44,250 nucleotides of DNA. Origin: CAYWBI01 sp964456445 (lineage in GTDB: Bacteria; Calditrichota; Calditrichia; Calditrichales; J004). The translations under genes and the position numbers were made by a program. Position 1 is the stretch's first letter; the number at the start of each line of letters is the position of its first letter. Shown here piece after piece: positions 18,432-27,554 of this stretch. The notes under the pieces are model-generated. The model was not told the origin of the DNA. It was given only the letters and a program-made list of their open reading frames with translations, and did not search any database. Where the stretch lies: the NCBI GenBank assembly GCA_964456445.1, contig CAYWBI010000013.1:1-44250 (forward strand). Direction: 5' to 3'.

Positions 18432-19529
18432 TCAACCAATAATTTTAAGGCCACTTTCTTTATCAAAAAAGTGCATTTTTTTAAAATTTATCTTCAAGAC
18501 TATTTTTTGTCCTGGCACTATAACTTTTTCGGTATCACACCGTATCGTAAATTTGCTGCGCTCACCAATACAGTGTACAAATAATTCATTGCCCATTGGT
18601 TCGACAATTTCAACTGTTGCAGCAAAGGAAGCTAAACTCTTTTGCTGGCGATCATCAATTACTATATCTTCGGGCCGGATACCTAATATAACATTTTCGC
18701 AGACGGTGGTTTTTAAATTATCCGCAATATTATTGGCAAGAGGTATCTCAAGCTCAACCGATTTAAATAGAGGATTAGCCCCTTTCTCAATTATCCCTTC
18801 AAAAAAATTCATGGCCGGACTGCCGATAAAACTTGCAACAAATTTGTTTTGTGGGTTATTGTAAACATCAAGAGGCGCCCCGATCTGTTGAATTTTTCCT
18901 TTATCCAGGATAACAATCCGGTTGGCCATCGTCATCGCTTCCACCTGATCATGGGTAACATAAATCATTGTGGTACCTAATTTTTTATGCAGCTTGGAAA
19001 TTTCCAGGCGCATTTGAACCCGCAATTTAGCATCCAGGTTACTAAGTGGTTCATCAAACAAAAAAACATCCGGTTTGCGGACTATTGCCCGGCCTACGGC
19101 AACACGTTGTCTTTGCCCACCAGAAAGCTGTTTTGGCTTACGTTTCAAGAGCGGTTCCAAATCAAGAATTTCAGCAGCATTCGTAACACGTTTGTCAATT
19201 TCCTCGGGGCTGTATTTTCTGAGTTTTAATCCAAAAGCCATATTTTGATATACTGTCATATGTGGATATAAAGCATAATTCTGAAAAACCATGGCAATAT
19301 TTCTATCCTTTGACGGAACCGTATTTATAATTCTATCAGCAATTTTAACTTCGCCGTCACTGATATCTTCCAGGCCGGCGATCATCCTTAACAAAGTCGA
19401 TTTACCGCATCCGGATGGACCAATTAGGACAATAAATTCACCATCCTTTACTTTAACGCTGGCATTGGTCACCGCTTTTACATTTTTGTCATATATTTTT
19501 GAAAGGTTACTTAATTCTACAGTTGCCAT
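18432..19529 (-). CDS. Sugar ABC transporter ATP-binding protein (MsmK/UgpC/MalK type)
   Basis: A 365-aa ATPase that energises the sugar importer encoded by the permeases at 24524-26218. Walker A GPSGCGKST is at 37-45, signature LSGGQ at 135-139, Walker B with FLFDE ending at Glu160, and switch His193. The C-terminal third (from about 235) is the TOBE/OB regulatory domain found in MalK and MsmK, which can receive regulatory signals. I choose the ATG at 19527-19529, seven bases after the mannosidase stop; an upstream GTG at 19547 overlaps that gene. It is the last gene of the operon. No clear terminator follows. Confidence 0.93.
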   Translation of the reverse strand: MATVELSNLSKIYDKNVKAVTNASVKVKDGEFIVLIGPSGCGKSTLLRMIAGLEDISDGEVKIADRIINTVPSKDRNIAMVFQNYALYPHMTVYQNMAFGLKLRKYSPEEIDKRVTNAAEILDLEPLLKRKPKQLSGGQRQRVAVGRAIVRKPDVFLFDEPLSNLDAKLRVQMRLEISKLHKKLGTTMIYVTHDQVEAMTMANRIVILDKGKIQQIGAPLDVYNNPQNKFVASFIGSPAMNFFEGIIEKGANPLFKSVELEIPLANNIADNLKTTVCENVILGIRPEDIVIDDRQQKSLASFAATVEIVEPMGNELFVHCIGERSKFTIRCDTEKVIVPGQKIVLKINFKKMHFFDKESGLKIIG

Positions 19530-19536
19530 GTTTTTC

Positions 19537-21984
19537 TCACATTTCACATAGGTAATCGTTTAAATTCTTTATCTTTAACTTCCTTGACATATCTTTTTTC
19601 AATCTACCCTCTATCACTTTCAGTCTATACTTTTCACCGGGTAGAATAATTTCAGGAAAATCTTCAAATTCAATATCTTTATGTTCAATTTTCAAAAAAA
19701 ACAAAATAGATGAAGCCTGTAAAAGTAATTTTTTTTCAGATATCACATCTATTTTATATCGGGCCTTGGGCAATGTTACATGCTTCCAGAGTTTATTGAT
19801 AAAAAAATTTCGGCCAAAAACATTATTCGTTTTATCATATATCGTAATAATCAAACATTTATTATTTAATTCAGTTTCGGAAAATGACCGGGCGACAACT
19901 CGCCCATTGCCATTAACATGTACGGGCAAACTTTTCATAGAAAGTCCTGATTGATTTTCAAAATCCCAGATAAAAATGTTCATTTTACCATGAGAATCAA
20001 TGGGCATATCATTTAATATAACCGTATCAATCTGTCCGTCATGTCTTATAAATCCGGGCAATAAATTTTGAAAACTGTGCTTTATAAAATAATAAGCATG
20101 TTTTCTTCTCAGTTCATAATCAATAACCGACCAACTACTGACCGGCCAGCAATCATTCAGTTGCCATACGATACTTCCTGCCGTTTTGGGCCAGCGCAAC
20201 CGCCAATGTTCAAGACAGGTTTTTAAGGCGAAACCCTGGTTAAGCTGCGCCAGATAAATAAATGATTCAATATCTGTCTTCACCGGCAGATGAGCGTCTA
20301 AAAAATGGAACAAGCGCTTATTGCCATCATCCTGTTTATTATGATATTCAAAAATATCGCTTTTAACATGGTGGGTATTGTGCGGTAAAACGGTCTTGAA
20401 TGTCTCGTACGTAGCCGGGGCCTGGAATCCAAACTCACTTACAAACAAGCTTTTATCTTTAACCACTTCGCCATAATCGAGCCATTCACTCCAAATTTCC
20501 CAGGCATGTCTGTTGCCCGATTTTTGGCTATTGGGATCTATATCAGCACCATAAGGGCTGGACGGCCAATAAGGGATTGCAGGGGCAATTTCCGCGAGCC
20601 ACTGCGGCATCAACTCATGAAAAAGACGGAAACCCTGCATCTTGTTAACTGCTGTTCCATAATCCTGATGCCAGATCCATTCGATCTCATTATTCCCACA
20701 CCAGAGAATAATAGAAGGATGGTTTTTTAACCGGTGCACATTTTGAGTGATTTCATTTTTTACATTATCCAAAAAAGTTTCATTTTCCGGATAGGTTGCA
20801 CAGGCAAACATAAAATCCTGCCAAACCATAATTCCTGCCTGATCACATAATTGATAAAAGACGTCGTTTTCATAAATTCCTCCTCCCCAAACCCTCAGAA
20901 CATTCATGTTTGCATCCCTGGCTGCAGTGATCAACTTGTTGTATTTCTTTTTATCCACCCGCGGCAAAAAGGAATCCGCGGGTATCCAATTGGCCCCTTT
21001 TAAATACAATGGCACATTGTTTATAAGAAATTTAAAACAGTCTTGCCCATCTTCCTTTAAACGCAATTCAACTGTTCGAATCCCTACCTTCTGCCTAAAA
21101 GACTCAACCAATTTATCCTGGTTATCAAAAACCAAAACTTCAAAATTGTACAAATTCGGTTCGCCCAGGTTATGTGGCCACCAAAGTTGTGGATTGCTTA
21201 ACAACAGTTCTCCTATGCCCTCATTTCCCCCATCCACGACAAATTCATCTATTAATTCCCGATTATGCCCCGCTAAGGTTATCTGTATTCTACAGGGCGA
21301 TGCAAGCGGTTGGCCGAAGTGGATTTTATAGCGGATCGCTGCGCTGTTTTTCCCGGTTAAGGTTGTCTCAAAAGCAACATGATTAATTTTAACACGATCT
21401 GCATTCTGCAAATAAACATTCTTCCATATTCCTACTCCCGGAAAAGCAGGCCCCCAATCCCAACCGAATGCGTATTGTGCTTTACGGACAAATGCCCGGT
21501 TTGGGTGCCGTGCGGAAGGTAATTGCCGTATCGGGGATTTTAGCAATTCAGCTGATTTAAGGGCTGAATAAAATTTAACTTTTATGGCGTTTTTTCCCTG
21601 GCGCAGTAGTGGCATTATTTCAAATGAATAACGTATAAACATATTATCCGCATGCCCCAGCAAAGAACCATTCAGGTATATATCCGCAAATGTATCCAGG
21701 CCATCAAACACAAGATGTGAAAACTTAGATGTTTCTTCGATGATAAAAGTTGTCTCGTAATCCCAATCACAGTTGGCAATCCAAAAAAGGGAAGATTCGT
21801 TATCTCCGAAAAAGGGATCAGCAATTAAACCGGCAGTGTGCAAATCCAAATAAACATCACCCGGTATTATAGCTGGAATCCCCCGATCTGGAATTTTTAC
21901 ATTTGCAGGAATACTATGGAAGGTTTCTATAGACGGTTTTAAAATCCATTCACTCTCATTCAGGCTCAGCAAGGACTCATTCAT
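19537..21984 (-). CDS. GH2 beta-mannosidase, cytoplasmic
   Basis: An 815-aa glycoside hydrolase family 2 enzyme of the beta-mannosidase branch. It has an N-terminal sugar-binding jelly roll (about 1-190, with NCDWDYETTF), an Ig-like domain (about 200-310) and a TIM barrel. The acid/base is Glu433 in the motif GNNEIEW, and the nucleophile is Glu517 in SEFGFQ; both motifs are typical of beta-mannosidases. No signal peptide is present, so it should trim imported oligosaccharides in the cytosol, releasing beta-linked mannose from non-reducing ends. Its start overlaps the stop of the preceding lipoprotein gene by eight bases (ATGAATGA), implying translational coupling. Confidence 0.93.
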   Translation of the reverse strand: MNESLLSLNESEWILKPSIETFHSIPANVKIPDRGIPAIIPGDVYLDLHTAGLIADPFFGDNESSLFWIANCDWDYETTFIIEETSKFSHLVFDGLDTFADIYLNGSLLGHADNMFIRYSFEIMPLLRQGKNAIKVKFYSALKSAELLKSPIRQLPSARHPNRAFVRKAQYAFGWDWGPAFPGVGIWKNVYLQNADRVKINHVAFETTLTGKNSAAIRYKIHFGQPLASPCRIQITLAGHNRELIDEFVVDGGNEGIGELLLSNPQLWWPHNLGEPNLYNFEVLVFDNQDKLVESFRQKVGIRTVELRLKEDGQDCFKFLINNVPLYLKGANWIPADSFLPRVDKKKYNKLITAARDANMNVLRVWGGGIYENDVFYQLCDQAGIMVWQDFMFACATYPENETFLDNVKNEITQNVHRLKNHPSIILWCGNNEIEWIWHQDYGTAVNKMQGFRLFHELMPQWLAEIAPAIPYWPSSPYGADIDPNSQKSGNRHAWEIWSEWLDYGEVVKDKSLFVSEFGFQAPATYETFKTVLPHNTHHVKSDIFEYHNKQDDGNKRLFHFLDAHLPVKTDIESFIYLAQLNQGFALKTCLEHWRLRWPKTAGSIVWQLNDCWPVSSWSVIDYELRRKHAYYFIKHSFQNLLPGFIRHDGQIDTVILNDMPIDSHGKMNIFIWDFENQSGLSMKSLPVHVNGNGRVVARSFSETELNNKCLIITIYDKTNNVFGRNFFINKLWKHVTLPKARYKIDVISEKKLLLQASSILFFLKIEHKDIEFEDFPEIILPGEKYRLKVIEGRLKKDMSRKLKIKNLNDYLCEM

Positions 21985-23248
21985 TTAAAGTTTTCCTGTA
22001 CACGGATTGCAAATAGTTGTTGGCAATGGGATTTTTTTCAACTTCAAGAATGGTCAGTAAGGCCTCGATAGTTGATTCTGCCCCGGAGTTTAGATTAATT
22101 TTACGGGCAGAATCTATTCCGTCATAGCATCGCCCGGATGTGGCGTCATAAATCACATAATTAGCGACATTTGCACCAAACAGCCAAGCCGCCAGTTTAC
22201 CCGCTTGCAGGGCATGGACAGAATCCTTTGTGATCTTATACAACTCCAGGCTGGCCCAGACCATTGGCCGGACGGCATAAGCAATTTGTTCAAAGTTTTC
22301 AACATCGATCATCTCGTCATTTTTATCTAGCTTAAATTGTTTAAGAAAACCCTGCTTTAAAATATATGGATAGAAAAAATTGATTTCATTTGCCGCGGCT
22401 GCAATCATTTTTTTGTCATCAAGGATTTGACCCGCTTTTAACAGTGCATAAGATTGTGCATTGCCCCAGGCATGCCATTCATTTTTCCAGCTCATAAAGG
22501 CATAGTACGGAGATTTTTCGCTATCCCCTTTTTGCCTGTTCATGAGTGTATTGGCAAGGGAAGAAATATAACCGGTAATTAATTTATTGGACGAAACATT
22601 ATAATAAGAGGTCAGGGATATTAATAAAACGGAAGCCTGATCGCCAGGTATGTTTTCCCAAACATGCTCGCCACCGGAATCCACAAGTGCGTTAAGCGTA
22701 CGCATAAAGACATTTTCAAGCTCTTTATAATAGATTTGATTAGACGTTTTTGCATAGTGCATTGCTTCCGCAAGTGCCCACATGGCGCGCCAGGACCACC
22801 AATCGGCTTTGGCCTGGCTATTTACCCGCGTTTTATTTATAACATTTTTTACACTGATGAAATTATAAAAAAATCCGTTTTTTGACTGAAGTTCAATAAT
22901 AAACCGGATTAGTTTTTTTGCTTTATGCAGATAAATTGCATTTCGGCTCTTTTGAAAATAACGAAAATATAAGATTGCCGCCCTGGCAACATCATCAACA
23001 CAGGCAAGGCCTTCGCCCAAAGCTTCGACCGGGGCATAAGTCGGATAGTCAGAATAAATACACACAAACGCGGCGGATTGATTGTTGATTTCTATTTCTT
23101 GATACAAATGATCCAAATGCGATGTGTTTAGTAACGATTTATTCGGACTAGCTTTACATCCCAAAAAAACAATAATGCTTATCAGAAATATTTTAATAAA
23201 GTTTTTTCCTGCATTATTTGTAATAATATTTTGTTGTAAGTAATTCAT
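21977..23248 (-). CDS. Lipoprotein with predicted (alpha/alpha)-barrel domain, unassigned family, GH130 neighbour
   Basis: A 423-aa protein with a lipoprotein signal ending in IIVFLGC (Cys31). The remainder looks like repeated helical hairpins, as in (alpha/alpha)6-barrel sugar enzymes and epimerases, rich in Trp, Tyr and acidic residues. Notable conserved-looking segments are VDDVARA (84-90), DWWSWRAMWALAE, and NSGAESTIEALL near 388-399. The first resembles the DDNARA-type motif that I recall in helical proteins encoded beside GH130 genes in other bacteria, but I cannot assign a family or activity. Its start follows the GH130 stop by one base and it overlaps the mannosidase start, so all three are translationally linked. 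A glycosidase, epimerase or binding role are all possible. Confidence 0.7.
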   Translation of the reverse strand: MNYLQQNIITNNAGKNFIKIFLISIIVFLGCKASPNKSLLNTSHLDHLYQEIEINNQSAAFVCIYSDYPTYAPVEALGEGLACVDDVARAAILYFRYFQKSRNAIYLHKAKKLIRFIIELQSKNGFFYNFISVKNVINKTRVNSQAKADWWSWRAMWALAEAMHYAKTSNQIYYKELENVFMRTLNALVDSGGEHVWENIPGDQASVLLISLTSYYNVSSNKLITGYISSLANTLMNRQKGDSEKSPYYAFMSWKNEWHAWGNAQSYALLKAGQILDDKKMIAAAANEINFFYPYILKQGFLKQFKLDKNDEMIDVENFEQIAYAVRPMVWASLELYKITKDSVHALQAGKLAAWLFGANVANYVIYDATSGRCYDGIDSARKINLNSGAESTIEALLTILEVEKNPIANNYLQSVYRKTLNE

Positions 23249-23249
23249 T

Positions 23250-24491
23250 TTATTTTTCCATCGAATCGATGAGTTCTCTTACACTTACTGTTACCATTCC
23301 GGATGAGATATCAGAAATTGCAAAGGGGATATACAGCGTCCCGTTATTAGAAATCCCCCCACAGGAGTAAACGACATTTGGTACATAACCCTCCCGTTCT
23401 ATACCAGTTGCCGATAAGATAAAGTTTTTTGTCCGGGCAATTATTGTTCCAGGATCATCCTTGGCCAATAAGTAAGCTCCCATCACATATTTTCTCACCG
23501 GCCCAACACCATGTATTAATAATATCCAGCCTTCATCAACCTCGATTGGGGACCCGCAATTGCCCAGCTTGCCGAATTGCCAGGGAAACTCAGGTGTTTG
23601 AAGAATTTTTGATTTTTCCCAGCGAAGTAGATCATCCGAATACATAATGCGCAAATTATTCCCGTCCTGTCGGGAGATCATGGCATATTTATCATTGATT
23701 TTTCTGGGGAAAAGGGCCATGCCTTTATCGTTTACCGCTGCCCCGCTCATCGAACGAATGGTGTATTCCCTAAAGTCCGTTGTGCAAATAAGTTTTGATT
23801 TAATATGGCTTCCGTCATAGGCGGTAAAGGTTCCATAATAAATGCAATGTTCACTGTTTTCCTCAAAACGCACAAAACGTACATCTTCCATCCCATTGGA
23901 TTCATCTGGTGTAAGCGGAAAAAGGACTTGTTCGTTCAGGGGAATCTCTGCATCAAATTCAATAACACTTTTTTCCACATCAACAGTTTTACTGTTTGCA
24001 AGGCCACAGCTTATGCCACGTTCAATAAAGTCGAGATTCCCGTTCGGATTTAGATATCCTTCGACAAATTCAATACTCGAAATATGCCCCTCTCCACAAG
24101 CGCGCAAGCTCATCAACACTTTCAAATTATTGTCATCGTCCTGCTTGGGATGAACAACCAGGGACGGATTGAACAGGGCCGCGGCCTCAACGGAATACTC
24201 TTTTAAAAAATAACTTGCGATAAGCGCTTTTTGCACATCGGATAAATGATGCCCGGCCGGGAGAAATTGACTGATTTTTTGAAACGTTTCCTGCAGAACA
24301 GTTAAAAAGTTTCTATGACGAGAAGAAAATTCATACATAAAATTATTATATGTCCCTTGCGTTATATCCGGGGACAGGGAAATAACATTTTTATAAATTC
24401 GTTGCACGGTTTTGCTGTTATGGGTATTAAAACTCATACAAACCACACGGCGCATATCTGGTTTTAATTCTACCGGTAATCTTTTTAACAA
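23250..24491 (-). CDS. GH130 family beta-mannoside phosphorylase/hydrolase
   Basis: A 413-aa five-bladed beta-propeller of family GH130, whose members phosphorolyse or hydrolyse beta-mannosides (for example beta-1,4-mannosylglucose or beta-1,2-mannosides). Visible family segments are AALFNPSLV (104-112), SLRACGEGHISSIEF (128-142), GMEDVRF (200-206) and GSPIEVDEGWILLIHG (313-328). The second of these is characteristic of a subgroup distinct from the classical mannosylglucose phosphorylases. The commonly seen EDPR reads EDVR here. No signal peptide, so cytosolic. The start is TTG (24489-24491), supported by AAGGAG seven bases upstream (24500-24505) and by conserved residues before the next Met. 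Phosphorylase versus hydrolase cannot be decided by eye. Confidence 0.88.
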   Translation of the reverse strand: MLKRLPVELKPDMRRVVCMSFNTHNSKTVQRIYKNVISLSPDITQGTYNNFMYEFSSRHRNFLTVLQETFQKISQFLPAGHHLSDVQKALIASYFLKEYSVEAAALFNPSLVVHPKQDDDNNLKVLMSLRACGEGHISSIEFVEGYLNPNGNLDFIERGISCGLANSKTVDVEKSVIEFDAEIPLNEQVLFPLTPDESNGMEDVRFVRFEENSEHCIYYGTFTAYDGSHIKSKLICTTDFREYTIRSMSGAAVNDKGMALFPRKINDKYAMISRQDGNNLRIMYSDDLLRWEKSKILQTPEFPWQFGKLGNCGSPIEVDEGWILLIHGVGPVRKYVMGAYLLAKDDPGTIIARTKNFILSATGIEREGYVPNVVYSCGGISNNGTLYIPFAISDISSGMVTVSVRELIDSMEK

Positions 24492-24523
24492 AGTAAAAAC
24501 TCCTTATTCTTCAAATTAACAGG

Positions 24524-25333
24524 TTAACCTTTTAGACCTGACGAGGCCATGCTCTCAATAAAGTACTTCTGAAAGAACGCATATATAATAATTATGGGGA
24601 TGGCAAGAAGCGCAGCAGCGGCCAGTTCAACGCCAAGCTGGCTGTCCGCCGCCCCACCTGTTTTAAATAATGTCACCACTTGCGGCATGGTCATTAATGC
24701 ACGGTCCCGGATCACGATAAGCGGCCATAATACGTCGTTCCAACTGGCCATAAAAGAGAGAATGCCCACGGTAATTATAACCGGTCTGGAAATCGGCCAA
24801 ATAATTCGAAACAATATGGAGAACTCACTACAACCATCGATACGCGCAGCATCAATCAGGTCCTGCGGAATATCAAGGAAAAATTGGCGGAACAAAAGGA
24901 TGCCAAAAGTACTGATCATGGCCGGAACGATAAGCGCCAGGTACGTATCGATCCAGCCAAATTTTACCATTAATATATACATAGGTATCATTGTAATCTG
25001 AAAGGGGATGACCATGGTAAACAAAATAGTGTTTATAATCAGCGACTTACCAAAAAACCGAAGCCGTGCCAGAGCATAACCGACAATAGACCCAAAGAAG
25101 ATTACGGAGGCCGTAACACTTAAGGACACAAAAATACTGTTAAAAAAAGTACGCCCTACATTTATTTTGCTAAATACCACACGGTAGTTATCCAGACTAA
25201 AGTTATGTGAAAGCAAACTTAACGAACCGATCTCAATCTCCGGTTTTAATGTGGCCGAAAGCATCCACAAAAAAGGATAGGAAAATATCAAAGCAAAAAT
25301 GATGAGAAAAATATAAAGAGCGGTTTTTTTCAT
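24524..25333 (-). CDS. Sugar ABC transporter permease, MalG/LacG type
   Basis: A 269-aa inner-membrane permease with six hydrophobic segments. The EAA loop that docks on the ATPase is at about 156-184 (IDAARIDGCSEF...RIIWPISRP). It forms the heterodimeric channel with the permease encoded 12 bases upstream. The N-terminal FSYPFLWMLSATLKP is typical of MalG-type proteins. No strong Shine-Dalgarno is seen, suggesting coupling to the preceding gene. Confidence 0.94.
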   Translation of the reverse strand: MKKTALYIFLIIFALIFSYPFLWMLSATLKPEIEIGSLSLLSHNFSLDNYRVVFSKINVGRTFFNSIFVSLSVTASVIFFGSIVGYALARLRFFGKSLIINTILFTMVIPFQITMIPMYILMVKFGWIDTYLALIVPAMISTFGILLFRQFFLDIPQDLIDAARIDGCSEFSILFRIIWPISRPVIITVGILSFMASWNDVLWPLIVIRDRALMTMPQVVTLFKTGGAADSQLGVELAAAALLAIPIIIIYAFFQKYFIESMASSGLKG

Positions 25334-25345
25334 AATAGTAGAATT

Positions 25346-26218
25346 CTAATTTTGTGTTACGATTTTCTTTTGAATAAGGACAACAATTAATACAAAAAAA
25401 GCAAATGCAAACCCTAAGGTTGCGGCGTAGCCCATATGGCCAAAATAAAAGGCTTGATTGTAAATATACAAAATGGCCGAGAGCGTGCTGTTCATTGGTC
25501 CCCCGGCGGTCATGACAAAGGGTTCGATAAACAAGGAAAACCCACCAATTGTTGATAATAGTACAACAAGGATCATGGTATTGTTTAGACCCGGAATCGT
25601 AATGTGAAAAAACTTTTGTACTTCATTTGCCCCGTCCATTGTGGCGGCTTCATACAAATTATTTGGTATATTTTGTAGCCCAACAAGAAATAATACCACA
25701 TATAAACCAACATTTTTCCAGGTCGCCATAAGAGCAATAGATGGCATGGCATACATTGGATCGTTTATCCAAGCCACCCCGGCAAAGCCCAACTTATTTA
25801 AGAGCAAGTTTAACAGACCAGTATCAAAAGAATATAACTGCATCCACAGAATGGTAACAACTACCCCAGATACGACCACCGGTAAAAAAAACAACGCCCG
25901 GAACAAACCACGCAATTTTAATTTTTGATTTAGGAACACAGCCATTAATAAAGCAAGAATAATTTGCAAAGGAATATGTATAACTAAAAAAAGAAGTGTA
26001 TTTGTTAAGGCTTTAAAGAACAACCTGTCATGAAACAACCGTTCAAAATTCTTAGCGCCCACAAATTCCATGGGGGTTATGATGTTCCATTTAAAAAAAA
26101 TAAGCACAAAAGAAAAAATAAGCGGGAAAGCGATAAATAATAAAAAATGTATCAAATAAGGCGTACTCATTAAATACCCGGTTTTTTCGCTCTTTTTAAT
26201 TTTAGCAAATAAATTCAT
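25346..26218 (-). CDS. Sugar ABC transporter permease, MalF/UgpA type
   Basis: A 290-aa inner-membrane permease with six hydrophobic segments and the EAA loop at about 186-212 (LYEAATMDGANEV...FFHITIPGL). The N-terminal signature GYLMSTPYLIHFLLFIAFPLIFS is usual for the family. Its ATG follows the stop of the solute-binding protein gene by one base, so translation is coupled. It pairs with the 24524-25333 permease. Confidence 0.94.
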   Translation of the reverse strand: MNLFAKIKKSEKTGYLMSTPYLIHFLLFIAFPLIFSFVLIFFKWNIITPMEFVGAKNFERLFHDRLFFKALTNTLLFLVIHIPLQIILALLMAVFLNQKLKLRGLFRALFFLPVVVSGVVVTILWMQLYSFDTGLLNLLLNKLGFAGVAWINDPMYAMPSIALMATWKNVGLYVVLFLVGLQNIPNNLYEAATMDGANEVQKFFHITIPGLNNTMILVVLLSTIGGFSLFIEPFVMTAGGPMNSTLSAILYIYNQAFYFGHMGYAATLGFAFAFFVLIVVLIQKKIVTQN

Positions 26219-26219
26219 T

Positions 26220-27554
26220 TTATTTCCGGTTCCACGCCATTATCACTTTTACCCGGGCGCTGGCGTCCTTAATACCCTGGGCAGGGCTCGTCACCCCATA
26301 TATAGCGCTGCTTTCATATTCCTGGGAGATTACATCAAACACTTCTTTCAAATCCGGCACACCGTCAACACCGCGGGTATGAATAGCCTGGAGGGCAAAC
26401 ACGGCCATTTCCGGCTCTTTTTCAAAATACGGCCGGTATAAAGAATCCTCGGTTAAATTTTTACGGACGGGTATCTGGCTGGCTACCTGCAACAAACGTA
26501 AATCCGCCTTGGCCGAAATCAAATACTTAGCAAACTGCCAGGACTGCCGTGGAAATTTTGTTGTGCTAAATACAGATATGTTTTTATAGTCCCCCGATGT
26601 ATAATTATCCCCTTTATAACCTTCAGGAACAGGAATAGGCATAACACCAAATTTAAAATCATCTGTTTTATATTGTTTAATATACGCAATAAACTGCGGA
26701 CCGGTTATTTGCGTGGCCAATTGGCCGGCTAAAAATTTATCCCCCTGGAATTCTGTAATAGGCATAAATTTATTTTTATACATGATGTTAAAAAACCTGA
26801 ACACCTCAACAGCGGAAATATTATTAAAATCAATCTGATTGTTATGAAACAAGGTTTTTCCACCCGAGGCGGCAATATAAAATGGATAAAAGTCGAACAA
26901 ACGCTGCCACCATATTGGTTTGATGTTTCGGTATAACATCCATTGATCTATTTTCCCATCTCCATCTTTATCCACGGTTAGCCTTGCGGCAGCGGACAAA
27001 AAACTATCATATGTTTTTAACGGGGCCTGTACTCCTGCCTTCTTAAAAAGGCTTTTGTTGTAGATAATCATGGTTGGGTTCGTTTTCCAGGGCAATTGGT
27101 AATAATGACCATCTAAAGCCTTAAATGTGGTCAGAAGATTTTCCGAAATCCGCTCCGAAATGAATTCATCAAAATCGGGGAATTGGTCAAGGCGCACCAA
27201 CCCTCCGGAGGAGATAAAATCATCCATTGCGCCCGGCCACATATTCGAACAAATATCCGGCGTGGTTTTTGCGGCAATGGCCGCCAGCAGCACTTCTTCC
27301 GATGACTGACTGGCCGGAATGGGCTGAACATCAACTTTTACAGAATCATTTTGAGCATTCCATTGTTCAACAAGCTCATTGGCCAGCATCGTTTCCCTGG
27401 GGTTTGGCGCACACCAATAAGACAAACGGATCACATTTCCGCCCGTGGCCGTTTTTTCGGCTTCATGCTTGCATGCTAAAAGCAGTGTTGCGACAACTAC
27501 TGCGACTAAGAATGAAACCTTACTTAAGCTTGATAATTTTTTTAACAAAATCAT
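26220..27554 (-). CDS. Extracellular solute-binding lipoprotein, sugar ABC transporter (family 1)
   Basis: A 444-aa substrate-binding component. It starts with a lipoprotein signal ending TLLLAC (Cys28), followed by a two-lobed fold with typical segments LSYWCAPNPRETMLANELVEQW, LPWKTNPTMIIYNKSLFKKAG and NYTSGDYKNISVFSTTK. It hands oligosaccharides in the periplasm to the two permeases that follow. The ATG at 27552-27554 lies 35 bases inside the upstream gene in another frame; no later Met precedes the lipobox, so the overlap seems real. The likely ligand, from the neighbours, is a beta-manno-oligosaccharide. Confidence 0.92.
   Translation of the reverse strand: MILLKKLSSLSKVSFLVAVVVATLLLACKHEAEKTATGGNVIRLSYWCAPNPRETMLANELVEQWNAQNDSVKVDVQPIPASQSSEEVLLAAIAAKTTPDICSNMWPGAMDDFISSGGLVRLDQFPDFDEFISERISENLLTTFKALDGHYYQLPWKTNPTMIIYNKSLFKKAGVQAPLKTYDSFLSAAARLTVDKDGDGKIDQWMLYRNIKPIWWQRLFDFYPFYIAASGGKTLFHNNQIDFNNISAVEVFRFFNIMYKNKFMPITEFQGDKFLAGQLATQITGPQFIAYIKQYKTDDFKFGVMPIPVPEGYKGDNYTSGDYKNISVFSTTKFPRQSWQFAKYLISAKADLRLLQVASQIPVRKNLTEDSLYRPYFEKEPEMAVFALQAIHTRGVDGVPDLKEVFDVISQEYESSAIYGVTSPAQGIKDASARVKVIMAWNRK

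Noticed and set aside
18325..18864. 179-codon open frame on the plus strand
   Set aside because: Mostly antisense to the C-terminal domain of the ABC ATPase; composition is not protein-like and no Shine-Dalgarno precedes it.
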